Below are positions 1 to 8,834 of a stretch of 64,000 nucleotides of DNA, one piece after another. The notes below the pieces were generated by a model. It did not search any database. It was not told where the DNA came from and saw only the letters and a list, made by a program, of their open reading frames with translations. The position numbers and the translations under genes were made by a program. The DNA is from Buttiauxella selenatireducens (lineage in GTDB: Bacteria > Pseudomonadota > Gammaproteobacteria > Enterobacterales > Enterobacteriaceae), in the NCBI RefSeq assembly GCF_031432975.1, contig NZ_CP133838.1, positions 2,604,001-2,668,000 of the forward strand, read 5' to 3'. How positions within the stretch are numbered: the first letter of the stretch is position 1; each line of letters opens with the position of its first letter.

Positions 1-804
1 AGAAAGCGTTTCATCCAAAAGCCATGCGGCGCTCGCCATCCCAACCACCGGCACCAGTAACGATAGCGGCGCAACACGCCAGGTTTCGTATCGTCCCAGC
101 AAACTTCCCCAAATCCCATAGCCCACAATCGTTGCCACAAACGCCAGATAGACCAACGACAAGATAGTCGTCATATCAATGGCAATCAGGCTTTGCCACA
201 TCAAAGATGGGCCATCGAAAAAGAGACTGGCGGCAAAGAATGGCAGCACAGGAATTAACGCACTCCACACCACCAAAGACATAATCGGCGGACGCGCTTC
301 TAACTGCATAATTTTCTTATTGAAGATATTGCCGCACGCCCAACTGAACGCCGCGGCCAGCGTCAGCATAAAACCGAGCAACGCCACATGCTGCCCACCA
401 AGACTGCCCTCAATCAGTACCAGAACGCCGATAACGGCAAGGGTAATTCCCGCCAATTGCTTTCCCTGCAGACGTTCTTTAAAGACACACGCCCCCAGGA
501 TAATGGTGAAGAATGCTTGCGCCTGAAGCACCAGCGAAGCAAGGCCTGCGGGCATGCCAAACTTAATGGCACTAAACAAAAACGCAAACTGCCCAAAGCT
601 TATCGTCAGCCCGTATGCGGCCAGTAAACGAAAGGGAATTTTCGGACGGGCGACAAACAGTAACGCGGGGAACGCAACCAGCAGGAAGCGCAGGCCAGCC
701 AACAACAACGGCGGCATATTATGCAGCCCCATTTTAATCACGACAAAATTCAGCCCCCACACCACGACGACGAGCATCGCCAGCAGTCCATCTTTACGCG
801 TCAT
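1..804 (-). CDS. eamA: EamA, cysteine/O-acetylserine exporter (C-terminus cut by window edge)
   Basis: This is an inner-membrane drug/metabolite transporter of the EamA (YdeD) family. The E. coli protein exports O-acetylserine, cysteine and related pathway metabolites. The reading frame starts at the ATG at 804 (MTRKDGLLAMLVVVVWGLNF) behind an AGGGGAAG ribosome site and runs off the window start after about 268 codons; the family is about 300 residues. Successive hydrophobic segments and the duplicated EamA fold are visible, including the conserved ending stretch beginning GRYETWRVAPL. It matches my memory of E. coli EamA nearly end to end. It is divergent from ydeE, as in E. coli. Only the extreme C-terminus is missing, because of the window edge. 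Confidence 0.93.
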   Translation of the reverse strand, partial: MTRKDGLLAMLVVVVWGLNFVVIKMGLHNMPPLLLAGLRFLLVAFPALLFVARPKIPFRLLAAYGLTISFGQFAFLFSAIKFGMPAGLASLVLQAQAFFTIILGACVFKERLQGKQLAGITLAVIGVLVLIEGSLGGQHVALLGFMLTLAAAFSWACGNIFNKKIMQLEARPPIMSLVVWSALIPVLPFFAASLFFDGPSLMWQSLIAIDMTTILSLVYLAFVATIVGYGIWGSLLGRYETWRVAPLSLLVPVVGMASAAWLLDETLS

Positions 805-994
805 TTTGCTTCCCCTGTTGTTATTGCATTTTTGTTAAAACTTAAAGCTAAATCAGCAGCGTGAATAGATACAGATGACACATTTAAGCTTCAGTACAGA
901 AAGCAACACCTTAAAAACTGCATCTATACTTTGCCAAATCTTCATGATAAATCTGAGTTCCCCCGATTAATCATTAATAAAAACAAACGATAAA

Positions 995-2194
995 ATGGTT
1001 TCTTTAGCATCGCGATTTTCTGGCAAACATCTCTCCATCAGCGTGTTACTGCTCTCCTCCCTGCTGCTTACGGTAGGGCGTGGGCTGACGCTCCCCTTCA
1101 TGACCATTTACCTTTCCCGCAACTACAACATGCCGCTCACCGAAATTGGTATGGCGTTGACCATTGCGCTCACCACAGGGGTCGTTTTCAGTTTATGGTT
1201 TGGCATCCTGGCAGATAAGTTCGATAAGAAAAAATGCATGCTGCTGGCGATTATTATTTTCCTGGGTGGATTTGTGGCGATCCCGCTGGTCAGTAATGCC
1301 ATTTTGGTGGTGGTGTTTTACTCGCTCATTAACTGCGCTTATTCGGTCTTTGCGACCGTGCTAAAAGGCTATTTCGCCGATACGCTGGAAACTCACCAGA
1401 AACCAAAAATCTTCTCTCTCAATTATACCTTTGCCAATATCGGTTGGACGGTTGGCCCACCGATTGGCACGCTGGCCGTACTCTACAGCACGAACCTGCC
1501 ATTCTGGCTATCCGGCCTGACGGCGATCATTCCGTTTATCGTCATTAGCCGTTATGTACACAGCGTTCCGGTAAGTGAAATACAGCAAAGCAGCACCAGG
1601 CTTTCTCCGAGCCTGATGCTCAAAGATAAGGCGCTGATGTATTTCACCTTATCGGCATTTCTTGGCTCATTAGTTTTTGGCTCTTTTGCCGCCTGTTTAT
1701 CGCAATATGCCATTGCTATCTCGGATTCAGATTTGGCACAAAAAGTGGTCGGCGTAGTCCTTCCGGTCAACGCGTTTGTGGTGGTGGTTTTCCAGTATAT
1801 GGTCGGCAAACGCATTCGCCCGGACAACATCCAAAAGCTGATGTTTTACGGCACGCTATTTTTTATGGCTGGACTGGCAGGCTTTATGATTTCGGGCGAC
1901 AACCTGCTTTTGTGGGGGTTATCGGCCGCGGTGTTTACCATTGGCGAGCTTATCTTCGCACCGGGCGAATATATGCTGGTCGATAACATCGCACCGCCAG
2001 GACTGAAAGCGAGCTACTTCTCCGCGCAGCAACTGGGGTGGTTAGGCGGCGCATGTAACCCGCTTTTCACGGGGTTAATGTTGACCTGGATGCCGCCATT
2101 TATGCTTTTTGTGGTGCTGATGGTGGCGATTTTGCTGGCGTATCTCATGGTTGTGAAAGGGATTGCCGTAAAACCGCAACGGGTTATGGCCTAG
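995..2194 (+). CDS. ydeE: YdeE-type MFS exporter
   Basis: A 399-residue major facilitator superfamily transporter. E. coli YdeE is described as a dipeptide/arabinose-like exporter of the inner membrane. The N-terminal half carries the MFS motif A region around LADKFDKKK (residues 72-80) between hydrophobic helices, and about 12 membrane segments can be counted. Long blocks agree with remembered E. coli YdeE, for example SLLLTVGRGLTLPFMTIYL and the GEYMLVDNIAPP region. The first ATG in frame at 995 lacks a clear Shine-Dalgarno sequence, so the start is less certain than the assignment. It is divergent from eamA across a 190-bp AT-rich intergenic region, and the same pair is adjacent in E. coli. 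Confidence 0.9.
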   Translation: MVSLASRFSGKHLSISVLLLSSLLLTVGRGLTLPFMTIYLSRNYNMPLTEIGMALTIALTTGVVFSLWFGILADKFDKKKCMLLAIIIFLGGFVAIPLVSNAILVVVFYSLINCAYSVFATVLKGYFADTLETHQKPKIFSLNYTFANIGWTVGPPIGTLAVLYSTNLPFWLSGLTAIIPFIVISRYVHSVPVSEIQQSSTRLSPSLMLKDKALMYFTLSAFLGSLVFGSFAACLSQYAIAISDSDLAQKVVGVVLPVNAFVVVVFQYMVGKRIRPDNIQKLMFYGTLFFMAGLAGFMISGDNLLLWGLSAAVFTIGELIFAPGEYMLVDNIAPPGLKASYFSAQQLGWLGGACNPLFTGLMLTWMPPFMLFVVLMVAILLAYLMVVKGIAVKPQRVMA

Positions 2195-2205
2195 CAGGAT
2201 ATCGC

Positions 2206-2231
2206 GGTGGATGTCGCGACGCGGATCCACC
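2206..2231. terminator. Hairpin between convergent genes
   Basis: GGTGGAT at 2206-2212 pairs with ATCCACC at 2225-2231, and GTCGCGAC lies within the loop. It sits between the convergent ydeE and the acetyltransferase gene. There is no T-run, so it may be a REP-like unit instead of a simple terminator. Confidence 0.5.
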
Positions 2232-2239
2232 CGAAAATA

Positions 2240-3418
2240 CTATTTCACGTCTTTCTGATACTGAATAAACCCAGACTTATCCGCTAACTTGTCGTATAAC
2301 GCCTGTCCTGCCGCATTGGTTTCATGAGTATGCCAGTACACCCGTTGAGAACCTTTCGCCTGAGCATGTTGATACACCGCTTCAATCAGCGCGCATCCAA
2401 CACCTTTGCCGCGTGACTCCGGGGCGGTAAACAGATCCTCAAGATAGCAATGATCGTCCGCCGACCAGGTCCCACGGTGGTAAACCATATGGGTAAATCC
2501 AAGCATTTTACCCTGTTCATCAAACGCCCCCAACGCAAACATCGGCTCGGCAGGATCGCACATTCTTTGCCAGGTTAGCTGACTTAGTTCATCGCTCAGT
2601 TGGGTGTTGTAGAACGATAAATACCCTTGCCATAAAACCCTCCACGCCGCGTAATCACTCGCATCCAGTGCTCTTACCTGCACTGTTTGTCTGGTTGCGG
2701 GAGCCCGCCCGGACACCAGGTTCTCACGAATCTGCGACAAGCCCAGCTTCTGCGCGCCATCAGGCATGTTCTCAACGGAAAGCCAGCGTTCAAATGCCTG
2801 CTCTATCGTTGGCCACTCGCTATCAAGAATCGAAAACCACGCGGTATCGCGAGTGCGCTGCTTATACACCACAGCCTGGCGGAACAACCCTTCATAACGG
2901 AATCCGAGGCGAATTGCCGCATGGCGTGATGGCGCATTCAGGCTGTCGCATTTCCACTCATAGCGACGATATCCCAGCCCAAAAGCATATTTCATCAGCA
3001 GAAAATGAGCTTCTGTTGCCTGTACGGTGCGTTGTAACCGAGGGGAATACATGACGAAACCGACTTCAACGACGCCGTTTGCCGGGTCGATGCGCATTAA
3101 TGCCAATGTGCCGACCGCCTTACCCGTCAATTCGTCGATAACCGCATAGTGCAGCGGGTCGTGACTGCGCGCGATGGTATCAATAAAATCGGCAAATTGT
3201 GGTTGCCCATCAAACGGCCCAACGTTCAAGTACGTCCAGCCGCGATCGTCCTCCGCTGTGCTCCACGCGGCCCATAAAGAATCTGCATGGTTACGGGTTA
3301 GCGGTTCGAGATGACAGTATTTCCCTTGCAAAACGATGCGTTCAGGACGCGGACAAGGTTGCCAGCCTGGTAGTGCATTGCCGATCGGTTGCTGAAATTC
3401 ATTTGTTATGCCAGTCAA
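2240..3418 (-). CDS. Double-domain GNAT acetyltransferase
   Basis: About 392 residues containing two GNAT acyl-CoA transferase domains. The first (roughly residues 25-215) resembles RimJ/RimL-type N-acetyltransferases, with EVGFVMYSPRLQRT and the SLNAPSRHAAIRLGFRYEG ending. The second (about 245-390) has the acetyl-CoA loop in TAPESRGKGVGCALI and ends with an ALYDKL segment. I prefer the TTG start at 3418 because a GGAGG lies six bases upstream. The reading frame can be extended to a TTG at 3467-3469, but that has no good ribosome site. The substrate cannot be read from the sequence. Fused or tandem GNATs of this kind are usually small-molecule or protein-N-terminus acetylases. It is convergent with ydeE. 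Confidence 0.75.
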   Translation of the reverse strand: MTGITNEFQQPIGNALPGWQPCPRPERIVLQGKYCHLEPLTRNHADSLWAAWSTAEDDRGWTYLNVGPFDGQPQFADFIDTIARSHDPLHYAVIDELTGKAVGTLALMRIDPANGVVEVGFVMYSPRLQRTVQATEAHFLLMKYAFGLGYRRYEWKCDSLNAPSRHAAIRLGFRYEGLFRQAVVYKQRTRDTAWFSILDSEWPTIEQAFERWLSVENMPDGAQKLGLSQIRENLVSGRAPATRQTVQVRALDASDYAAWRVLWQGYLSFYNTQLSDELSQLTWQRMCDPAEPMFALGAFDEQGKMLGFTHMVYHRGTWSADDHCYLEDLFTAPESRGKGVGCALIEAVYQHAQAKGSQRVYWHTHETNAAGQALYDKLADKSGFIQYQKDVK

Positions 3419-3582
3419 TTCAGGCCTCCATGGGCGCAATAGCAATAAGTTACCTGAATATATACCCAAAAAATGGACTAACCAAAAGAACCATAATGTG
3501 AGTCTTTTGGTAGACCATTCGCTGCTGTGAGCCTACATGCAAAGATTGCGATTGAAAGCGTTGGTATAAGACTCTACAATCA

Positions 3583-3612
3583 TTGTACGGTTTAATTCCG
3601 TACAAAACCGTA
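3583..3612. promoter_or_regulatory. Palindromic operator of the toxin-antitoxin operon
   Basis: TTGTACGG (3583-3590) and CCGTACAA (3598-3605) are perfect inverted arms around a 7-base spacer. A third half-site, AAACCGTA (3605-3612), is inverted relative to TACGGTTT (3586-3593). The site ends 22 bases before the antitoxin ATG. Repeated half-sites are the usual binding target of RHH antitoxins, which repress their own operons when complexed with toxin. Confidence 0.75.
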
Positions 3613-3633
3613 TATCTCCAAGAGGAATCAATA

Positions 3634-3903
3634 ATGTCAGCATTGAAAAAACAGCGTATCGATCTCAGGCTAACCGATGACGACAAGAACATGATCGAAG
3701 AAGCTGCGGCAATGTCCAACCAGACTATCACTCAATTTATGGTTACCAGCGCCTCTGAACGTGCAGCGGAAGTGATTGATCAACATCGCCGCCTGGTTCT
3801 CAATGAGGAATCCTGGAACCAGGTCATGGATGCGATAAGCAACCCGCCAGCACCGAATGCACGATTGAAAAGAGCGGCTAAACGTCTACAAAACATGGAG
3901 TAA
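3634..3903 (+). CDS. ataR: DUF1778 / AtaR-type RHH antitoxin
   Basis: An 89-residue antitoxin of the DUF1778 (TacA/AtaR) family. The N-terminus reads KQRIDLRLTDDDKNMIEEAA, the ribbon-helix-helix DNA-binding part. The charged C-terminus (about residues 50-89) is the part that wraps and neutralises the toxin in characterised homologues. The start at 3634 follows AAGAGGA with seven-base spacing; the frame is open upstream to 3583, but that would overlap the operator. It lies 3 bases before the toxin gene, and the two are certainly cotranscribed. By family knowledge the complex represses its own promoter. The symbol is given by homology to E. coli AtaR/TacA proteins. Confidence 0.88.
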   Translation: MSALKKQRIDLRLTDDDKNMIEEAAAMSNQTITQFMVTSASERAAEVIDQHRRLVLNEESWNQVMDAISNPPAPNARLKRAAKRLQNME

Positions 3904-3906
3904 GAC

Positions 3907-4428
3907 ATGGACGACCTTACCATTGAGATGTTTTCAGACAGCATCGAGTACGATTTTTCGGGTTTCGACTGTGGGGAAACCTCTTTGAATGTTTTTCTTA
4001 GCGACCATCTTGCGCGTCAGCATAAAGCGCGGATTTTACGCGGCTATTTGCTAATAACCAAAGATCCTAAACCGAAAGTGCTCGGTTACTACACGCTATC
4101 AGGTAGCAGCTTCGAGAAAGAAACCCTTCCGTCAAATACACTGAAACGTAAAGTGCCCTATGCCAACGTGCCGAGTGTGACGCTGGGGCGTTTGGCGATC
4201 CACACCCATATTCAGGGGCAAGAGTGGGGTACCACACTTGTCACACACGCCATGAATGTCATCTACCTGGCATCACAGGCGGTCGGCATACATGGCATGT
4301 TCGTCGATGCACTCAATGAGCAATCGAAGCAGTTTTACCTGAAGCTTGGCTTTATAGCTCTGACAGGGAGTAACGCGAGTTCACTTTTCTTTCCTACGAA
4401 GTCCATCGAAACGCTTTTTGAAGAATAA
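3907..4428 (+). CDS. ataT: AtaT-type GNAT toxin with altered acetyl-CoA loop
   Basis: A 173-residue GNAT toxin that in characterised homologues blocks translation by acetylating aminoacyl-tRNA (initiator Met-tRNA for AtaT). It opens MDDLTIEMFSDS, carries the VPSVTLGRLAI strand (89-98), and has the catalytic tyrosine in QFYLKLGF (Tyr144, the same number as in AtaT). In family members the CoA pyrophosphate loop reads Q-x-x-G-x-G. Here it is Q103-G-Q-E106-W-G108, so the first conserved glycine is glutamate (codon GAG). One G-to-A change from GGG would explain this, and it could weaken or abolish toxicity. The start at 3907 is just behind the antitoxin stop. Confidence 0.88.
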   Translation: MDDLTIEMFSDSIEYDFSGFDCGETSLNVFLSDHLARQHKARILRGYLLITKDPKPKVLGYYTLSGSSFEKETLPSNTLKRKVPYANVPSVTLGRLAIHTHIQGQEWGTTLVTHAMNVIYLASQAVGIHGMFVDALNEQSKQFYLKLGFIALTGSNASSLFFPTKSIETLFEE

Positions 4429-4452
4429 GTTTGAAGAAAATAATAGCGCTGT

Positions 4453-5151
4453 CTAAATCGCTACCAGCCCCCTCACCCCATCCGTTTCCATATCGGCACC
4501 GGCACCACGTTGAATGATCGAACCCCGAGACATGACTAAATAGTTGTCGGCAAGATCAGCGGCAAAATCATAAAACTGTTCAACCAACAAAATTGCCATA
4601 TCCCCCTTCGCGGCTAATTGACCAATAACCTGACCGATCTCCTTAATCACCGAGGGTTGAATGCCTTCGGTTGGCTCATCCAGAATCAATAATTGCGGCT
4701 TGCAAGCCAGCGCCCGGCCAATCGCCAGTTGCTGTTGCTGCCCACCGGAGAGATCGCCACCGCATCGTTGTTTCATCTCTTTTAGCACCGGGAAAAGTTG
4801 ATAGATTTCCCCTGGCACCGACTTAGCGTCCCGCCCGGCAAACCGTGAAAGCCCCATCAGTAAGTTTTCTTCCACCGTCAGACGCGGGAAGATCTCGCGA
4901 CCTTGCGGAACATAGGCAATCCCCGCCTGAACGCGCTGGTGCGGTTTGCGGCTGGTGATGTTGTTTTGCTGCCAGTTCACACTGCCGGATTTTGCCGGGA
5001 TCAGCCCCATCAGGCATTTCAGTAAAGTGCTTTTGCCTACGCCGTTGCGCCCCAGCAGGCAAGTGACTTCGCCGATTTTGGCGTCAAAGGAGACACCGCG
5101 CAGAATATGGCTGCCACCGTAGTATTGATTTAGATCGTTGACTTGCAGCAT
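4453..5151 (-). CDS. urtE: Urea ABC transporter ATPase UrtE
   Basis: A 232-residue cytoplasmic ATPase of the branched-chain amino-acid/urea ABC class (LivF-like). The Walker A motif is GRNGVGKST (about residues 34-42), the signature is LSGGQQQQLAIGRAL, and Walker B is LLILDEPTEGIQ. It is the last gene of the urea operon and powers import with UrtD through the UrtB-UrtC channel. Its ribosome site, GAGGG six bases before the ATG, is supplied by the palindromic repeat between urtD and urtE. It is convergent with the toxin gene, with a 24-bp gap. Confidence 0.93.
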   Translation of the reverse strand: MLQVNDLNQYYGGSHILRGVSFDAKIGEVTCLLGRNGVGKSTLLKCLMGLIPAKSGSVNWQQNNITSRKPHQRVQAGIAYVPQGREIFPRLTVEENLLMGLSRFAGRDAKSVPGEIYQLFPVLKEMKQRCGGDLSGGQQQQLAIGRALACKPQLLILDEPTEGIQPSVIKEIGQVIGQLAAKGDMAILLVEQFYDFAADLADNYLVMSRGSIIQRGAGADMETDGVRGLVAI

Positions 5152-5157
5152 ACATTA

Positions 5158-5237
5158 CCCTCACCCCGACCCTCTCCCTGAGGGAGAGGGGGAAAATAGA
5201 TCGGTCCCTCTCCTGTGGGAGAGGGTTAGGGTGAGGG
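5158..5237. repeat. Palindromic intergenic repeat, urtD-urtE junction
   Basis: CCCTCACCC (5158-5166) pairs with GGGTGAGGG (5229-5237). Inner arms CCTCTCCCT and AGGGAGAGG, and a second pair around 5208-5226, add further stem. It belongs to the same repeat family as the elements at 8716-8824 and 10153-10186. Confidence 0.8.
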
Positions 5238-5260
5238 CATCAACGCCCTCACCGATAAAA

Positions 5261-6058
5261 TTAACGCCCCAGATAAACCTCAATCACCTGCTCATTGGCC
5301 TGCACTTCACGCAGCGATCCTTGCGCCAGCACCTGCCCCTGATGCAGCACCGTCACGTGGTCGGCAATGGTTTCCACAAAACCCATATCGTGTTCCACCA
5401 CCATCAACGAATGCTTGCCTGCCAGGCCGCGAAACAGCTCGGCGGTATACTCCGTTTCCGCATCCGTCATCCCAGCAGCGGGTTCATCCAGCAACAGCAA
5501 ATGCGGCTCCTGGACCAGCAACATACCGATTTCCAGAAACTGTTTTTGCCCGTGAGAAAGCAAACCGGCTTTGCGATGGCGTTCGGAACCCAGTCGTAAC
5601 GTCGTCAGCATTTCATCAATGCGGTCGCGCTGTTCGGAATTGAGTTTTGCCCGCAGACTCGCCCACACGGATTTATCTGCTTTCTGCGCAATTTCCAGAT
5701 TCTCGAACACCGTCAGCGCCTCAAAAACCGTGGGTTTCTGGAATTTACGCCCAATGCCGCGTTTGGCGATCTCAGCGGGTTCAAGACGCATAAGGTCGGT
5801 CGATTGATCATAAAACGCCCTGCCACTTTGTGGCCTGGTTTTGCCGGTAATCACATCCATCAGCGTGGTTTTCCCGGCTCCATTCGGCCCAATCACGCAG
5901 CGAAGCTCACCGACGCCGATATTGAGCGACAAATCCGTCAGCGCCTTAAAACCATCAAAACTGACATTAATGTTTTCCAGCATCAGTACCGGATCGGTTT
6001 GGTCACGATAACGGTCTGCTTCATGTTGCCGGGTAAAAAGCGGTTCGCCGGGTTGCAT
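5261..6058 (-). CDS. urtD: Urea ABC transporter ATPase UrtD
   Basis: A 265-residue ATPase (LivG-like), second nucleotide-binding subunit of the high-affinity urea importer. Walker A is GPNGAGKTT (about residues 57-65), the ABC signature region is LSHGQKQFLEIG, and Walker B is LLLLDEPAAGM. The extra N-terminal stretch of about 25 residues before the first strand is typical of UrtD. Its start overlaps the urtC stop by one base, so the two are translationally coupled. Confidence 0.93.
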   Translation of the reverse strand: MQPGEPLFTRQHEADRYRDQTDPVLMLENINVSFDGFKALTDLSLNIGVGELRCVIGPNGAGKTTLMDVITGKTRPQSGRAFYDQSTDLMRLEPAEIAKRGIGRKFQKPTVFEALTVFENLEIAQKADKSVWASLRAKLNSEQRDRIDEMLTTLRLGSERHRKAGLLSHGQKQFLEIGMLLVQEPHLLLLDEPAAGMTDAETEYTAELFRGLAGKHSLMVVEHDMGFVETIADHVTVLHQGQVLAQGSLREVQANEQVIEVYLGR

Positions 6059-7131
6059 TATTTTTCTCCCTTACGCAGCAGACCAATCACTCCACGCGGT
6101 AAAAACAGCGTGACGACGATAAATATCAGCCCCAGAAATAGCTGCCAGTACTCCGGCACCGCCATGGTGAAGTAGCTTTTCGCGCCGTTGACTAAACCCG
6201 CGCCGAGGATCGGGCCGATCAACGTGCCGCGCCCGCCCAGTGCCACCCAGATTGCCGCTTCGATGGAGTTGGTCGGTGACATTTCGCCAGGGTTGATAAT
6301 GCCGACCTGCGGCACATACAACGCACCCGCCAGGCCGCATAGCACAGCAGATAACGTCCACACCAGCAGCTTGAAACCACGCGGATCGTAACCGCAGAAA
6401 ACAAGCCGATTTTCCGCATCGCGCACGGCGGTGAGCACGCGGCCAAACTTGCTGCGTGCCAGGGCAAACCCAATCCCCAGGCTTGCGATCAGCAATAAAA
6501 CCGTGGCAATAAACAAGCCAATGCGTGTGCTGGTAGCAGTAATTGGCATGCCCAACAGCGTGGTAAATCCGGTAAACCCGTTATTGCCGCCAAAGCCCGT
6601 TTCGTTACGAAAGAACAGCAACATTCCGGCATAGGTCAACGCCTGGGTCATAATCGAGAAGTAAACCCCTTTGATTTTTGAGCGGAAAGCGAAGAAACCG
6701 AACACTAACGCCAGTATTCCCGGCACCAGCACAATCAACGCCAGCGCCCAGGCAAAATGTTGTGTTCCCCACCAGAACCACGGCAGTTGATCCCAGGAAA
6801 GAAACGACATAAACGCGGGTAGCCCGTCACCTGCGGCCTGGCGCATCAGGTACATGCCCATCGCATAACCGCCGAGGGCGAAGAAAATACCGTGGCCCAG
6901 AGAAAGCAAACCGGCATATCCCCACACTAAATCCAGCGCAATGGCGACCACCGCATAGCACAAGATTTTACCGAGCAGCGTCAGCGTGTAAGTCGAAAGA
7001 CTCAGCGGATGGCTGGCGGGCAGTAGCGTCAGAAAGGGCAATGTCAGCATCAACACCACAATTAGCGACCCCAGCACGGCTGATATTCGCGGCGCTTTGC
7101 GGGTCAGGGTTAACGTCAGCGGCTGGCTCAT
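6058..7131 (-). CDS. urtC: Urea ABC transporter permease UrtC
   Basis: A 357-residue inner-membrane permease of the LivM type. About ten hydrophobic segments are visible, and the EAA-like loop in RDAENRLVFCGYDPRGFKLLVWTLSA contacts the ATPases. It pairs with UrtB to form the urea channel. Start and stop overlap the neighbouring genes by one base (urtB stop at 7131, urtD start at 6058), showing tight coupling. The assignment rests on order and on conserved blocks such as GGRGTLIGPILGAGLVN. Confidence 0.93.
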   Translation of the reverse strand: MSQPLTLTLTRKAPRISAVLGSLIVVLMLTLPFLTLLPASHPLSLSTYTLTLLGKILCYAVVAIALDLVWGYAGLLSLGHGIFFALGGYAMGMYLMRQAAGDGLPAFMSFLSWDQLPWFWWGTQHFAWALALIVLVPGILALVFGFFAFRSKIKGVYFSIMTQALTYAGMLLFFRNETGFGGNNGFTGFTTLLGMPITATSTRIGLFIATVLLLIASLGIGFALARSKFGRVLTAVRDAENRLVFCGYDPRGFKLLVWTLSAVLCGLAGALYVPQVGIINPGEMSPTNSIEAAIWVALGGRGTLIGPILGAGLVNGAKSYFTMAVPEYWQLFLGLIFIVVTLFLPRGVIGLLRKGEK

Positions 7132-8696
7132 CAGTCGATAACCCTCCCTTTCAGCGCGAACAGGCCTTGAGGCCGCTTCTGGATAAACAGAATGATCAGC
7201 ACAAGGATGAGGATTTTGCCCAGCACCGCACCAATTTGCGGTTCCAGTATCTTGTTAAAGATGCCCAATCCGAAGGCCGCAGCGACCGTACCCGCCAGTT
7301 GCCCGACACCGCCCAGCACCACCACCAGGAAGGAATCAATGATGTAGCCTTGCCCAAGTTCCGGCCCGACGTTGCCGAGTTGGGAAAGCGCCACGCCGCC
7401 AAGCCCGGCAATCCCGGAACCAAGGCCAAACGCCAGCATATCCACGCGTCCGGTTGGCACACCACAACAGGCGGCCATTGCGCGGTTTTGCGTAACGGCT
7501 CGCACATTCATACCCAGACGGGTTTTATTCAGTAGCAACCAGGTAAACAGCAACACCAGCATCACGAACCCAATTACTACCAGGCGGTTCCACGGTAAAA
7601 TCAGGTTCGGCAACACCTGCACGCCACCGGAAAGCCACGCGGGATTCGCCACCTCCATGTTTTGCGCGCCAAAGATCATGCGCACTATCTGGATAAGCAT
7701 CAGGCTGATACCCCAGGTTGCCAGCAGCGTTTCTAGTGGGCGACCATAAAGATGGCGAATCACCGTGCGCTCAAGCGCCATGCCGATCCCCGCAGTCATC
7801 GCAAATGCGACGGGCAGCGCCACAATCGGGTATATCGTTAGCCACGCAGGGGCGTATTGCTGGAATGCGGTTTGCACCAGCCATGCGGAATACGCTCCCA
7901 ACATCAACATTTCGCCATGCGCCATATTGATAACACCGAGTAAACCGTAGGTGATCGCAAGGCCCAGTGCGGCTAGCAGCAAAATTGACCCTAGAGAAAG
8001 CCCCATAAATGCCTGCCCGAGGATCTCGCCCAGCATTAGACGATGCTGGATTTTTTGCAGCCCTTCGGTGGCGGCTTTGCGCACCTGTGCATCGGGTTCG
8101 GATTGCGCGTCGGTCAGCGGTTTTAACAGCGCCTGGGTATCGGGATCCGTTGAATGACTCAGTAACTCCACCGCATTCAGGCGCACGTTGGCATCAAGGC
8201 TTGCGAGCTGGAGACGGGCAATCGCACCTTCTAAAGCCGTGCGCACCTCGTCGTTTCGTTCGACGTTAAGCCTTTGTTCTAAAAGCGGCAGGAGATCAGG
8301 CTGTGCATCGCGCTGTAACGCCTGAGCAGCTTGCAAACGCTGAGTGACGTTGTCACTTATCAATTGATGACTGGCGAGTGCGCTGCCTGCCAGAATGCGC
8401 AGACGGTTAGTCAGACGGACCTTTTTCACCTCACCCATGGGCGTCTTTACTTCGCCCAGCGGCGTCAGCGTCGTGCCATTTTGCAAAAAAGCATGATGTT
8501 GTGGGTCGATAACAAGGCTTTCTTGAGCAAGCGAGCTAAGCAGTGGAAGGCGCTTTGCATCCGGTGCTATCGCCCAGCTTTGCAGCAGTTTGGCCTGCTG
8601 CGTGCGGTTTGCCGCCGCAAAATCGTCAGCCTCTCCGGCGTGTGCGAAAAACGGCAGCAGCCAGGCGATGAAAAATAGCCAGCGTGCAAGTTTCAT
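7131..8696 (-). CDS. urtB: Urea ABC transporter permease UrtB
   Basis: A 521-residue LivH-like permease. As is typical for UrtB, it has a signal peptide (MKLARWLFFIAWLLPFFAHA) and a periplasmic N-terminal helical region of roughly 200 residues with repeated ALE/LQ patterns. The permease proper starts near residue 225 (GLSLGSILLLAALGLAITYG). The ATG at 8696 is chosen because GGAGA lies just upstream and the signal peptide begins there. The frame is open further upstream into the repeat element, but that extension (MGEGWGEGKPK) is encoded by repeat DNA. It works with UrtA, UrtC, UrtD and UrtE. Confidence 0.93.
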   Translation of the reverse strand: MKLARWLFFIAWLLPFFAHAGEADDFAAANRTQQAKLLQSWAIAPDAKRLPLLSSLAQESLVIDPQHHAFLQNGTTLTPLGEVKTPMGEVKKVRLTNRLRILAGSALASHQLISDNVTQRLQAAQALQRDAQPDLLPLLEQRLNVERNDEVRTALEGAIARLQLASLDANVRLNAVELLSHSTDPDTQALLKPLTDAQSEPDAQVRKAATEGLQKIQHRLMLGEILGQAFMGLSLGSILLLAALGLAITYGLLGVINMAHGEMLMLGAYSAWLVQTAFQQYAPAWLTIYPIVALPVAFAMTAGIGMALERTVIRHLYGRPLETLLATWGISLMLIQIVRMIFGAQNMEVANPAWLSGGVQVLPNLILPWNRLVVIGFVMLVLLFTWLLLNKTRLGMNVRAVTQNRAMAACCGVPTGRVDMLAFGLGSGIAGLGGVALSQLGNVGPELGQGYIIDSFLVVVLGGVGQLAGTVAAAFGLGIFNKILEPQIGAVLGKILILVLIILFIQKRPQGLFALKGRVID

Positions 8697-8715
8697 GGGC
8701 GTCTCCTTTGGTTTC

Positions 8716-8824
8716 CCCTCACCCCAACCCTCTCCCAAAGGAGAGGGGGAAAACCAGAATTCTCCTTTCGTTCAGGAGAGTGTGGTTTTCTCCTTCTCCC
8801 TCAGGGAGAAGGCTGGGATGAGGG
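8716..8824. repeat. Palindromic intergenic repeat, urtA-urtB junction
   Basis: This begins CCCTCACCCC and ends GGATGAGGG, with several internal complementary arms (CTCTCC/GGAGAG and CCTTCTCC/GGAGAAGG). The longest of the three related repeats in the operon, it looks like two units back to back. It fills almost the whole gap between urtA and urtB. Confidence 0.8.
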
Positions 8825-8834
8825 TGGTTCAGAC

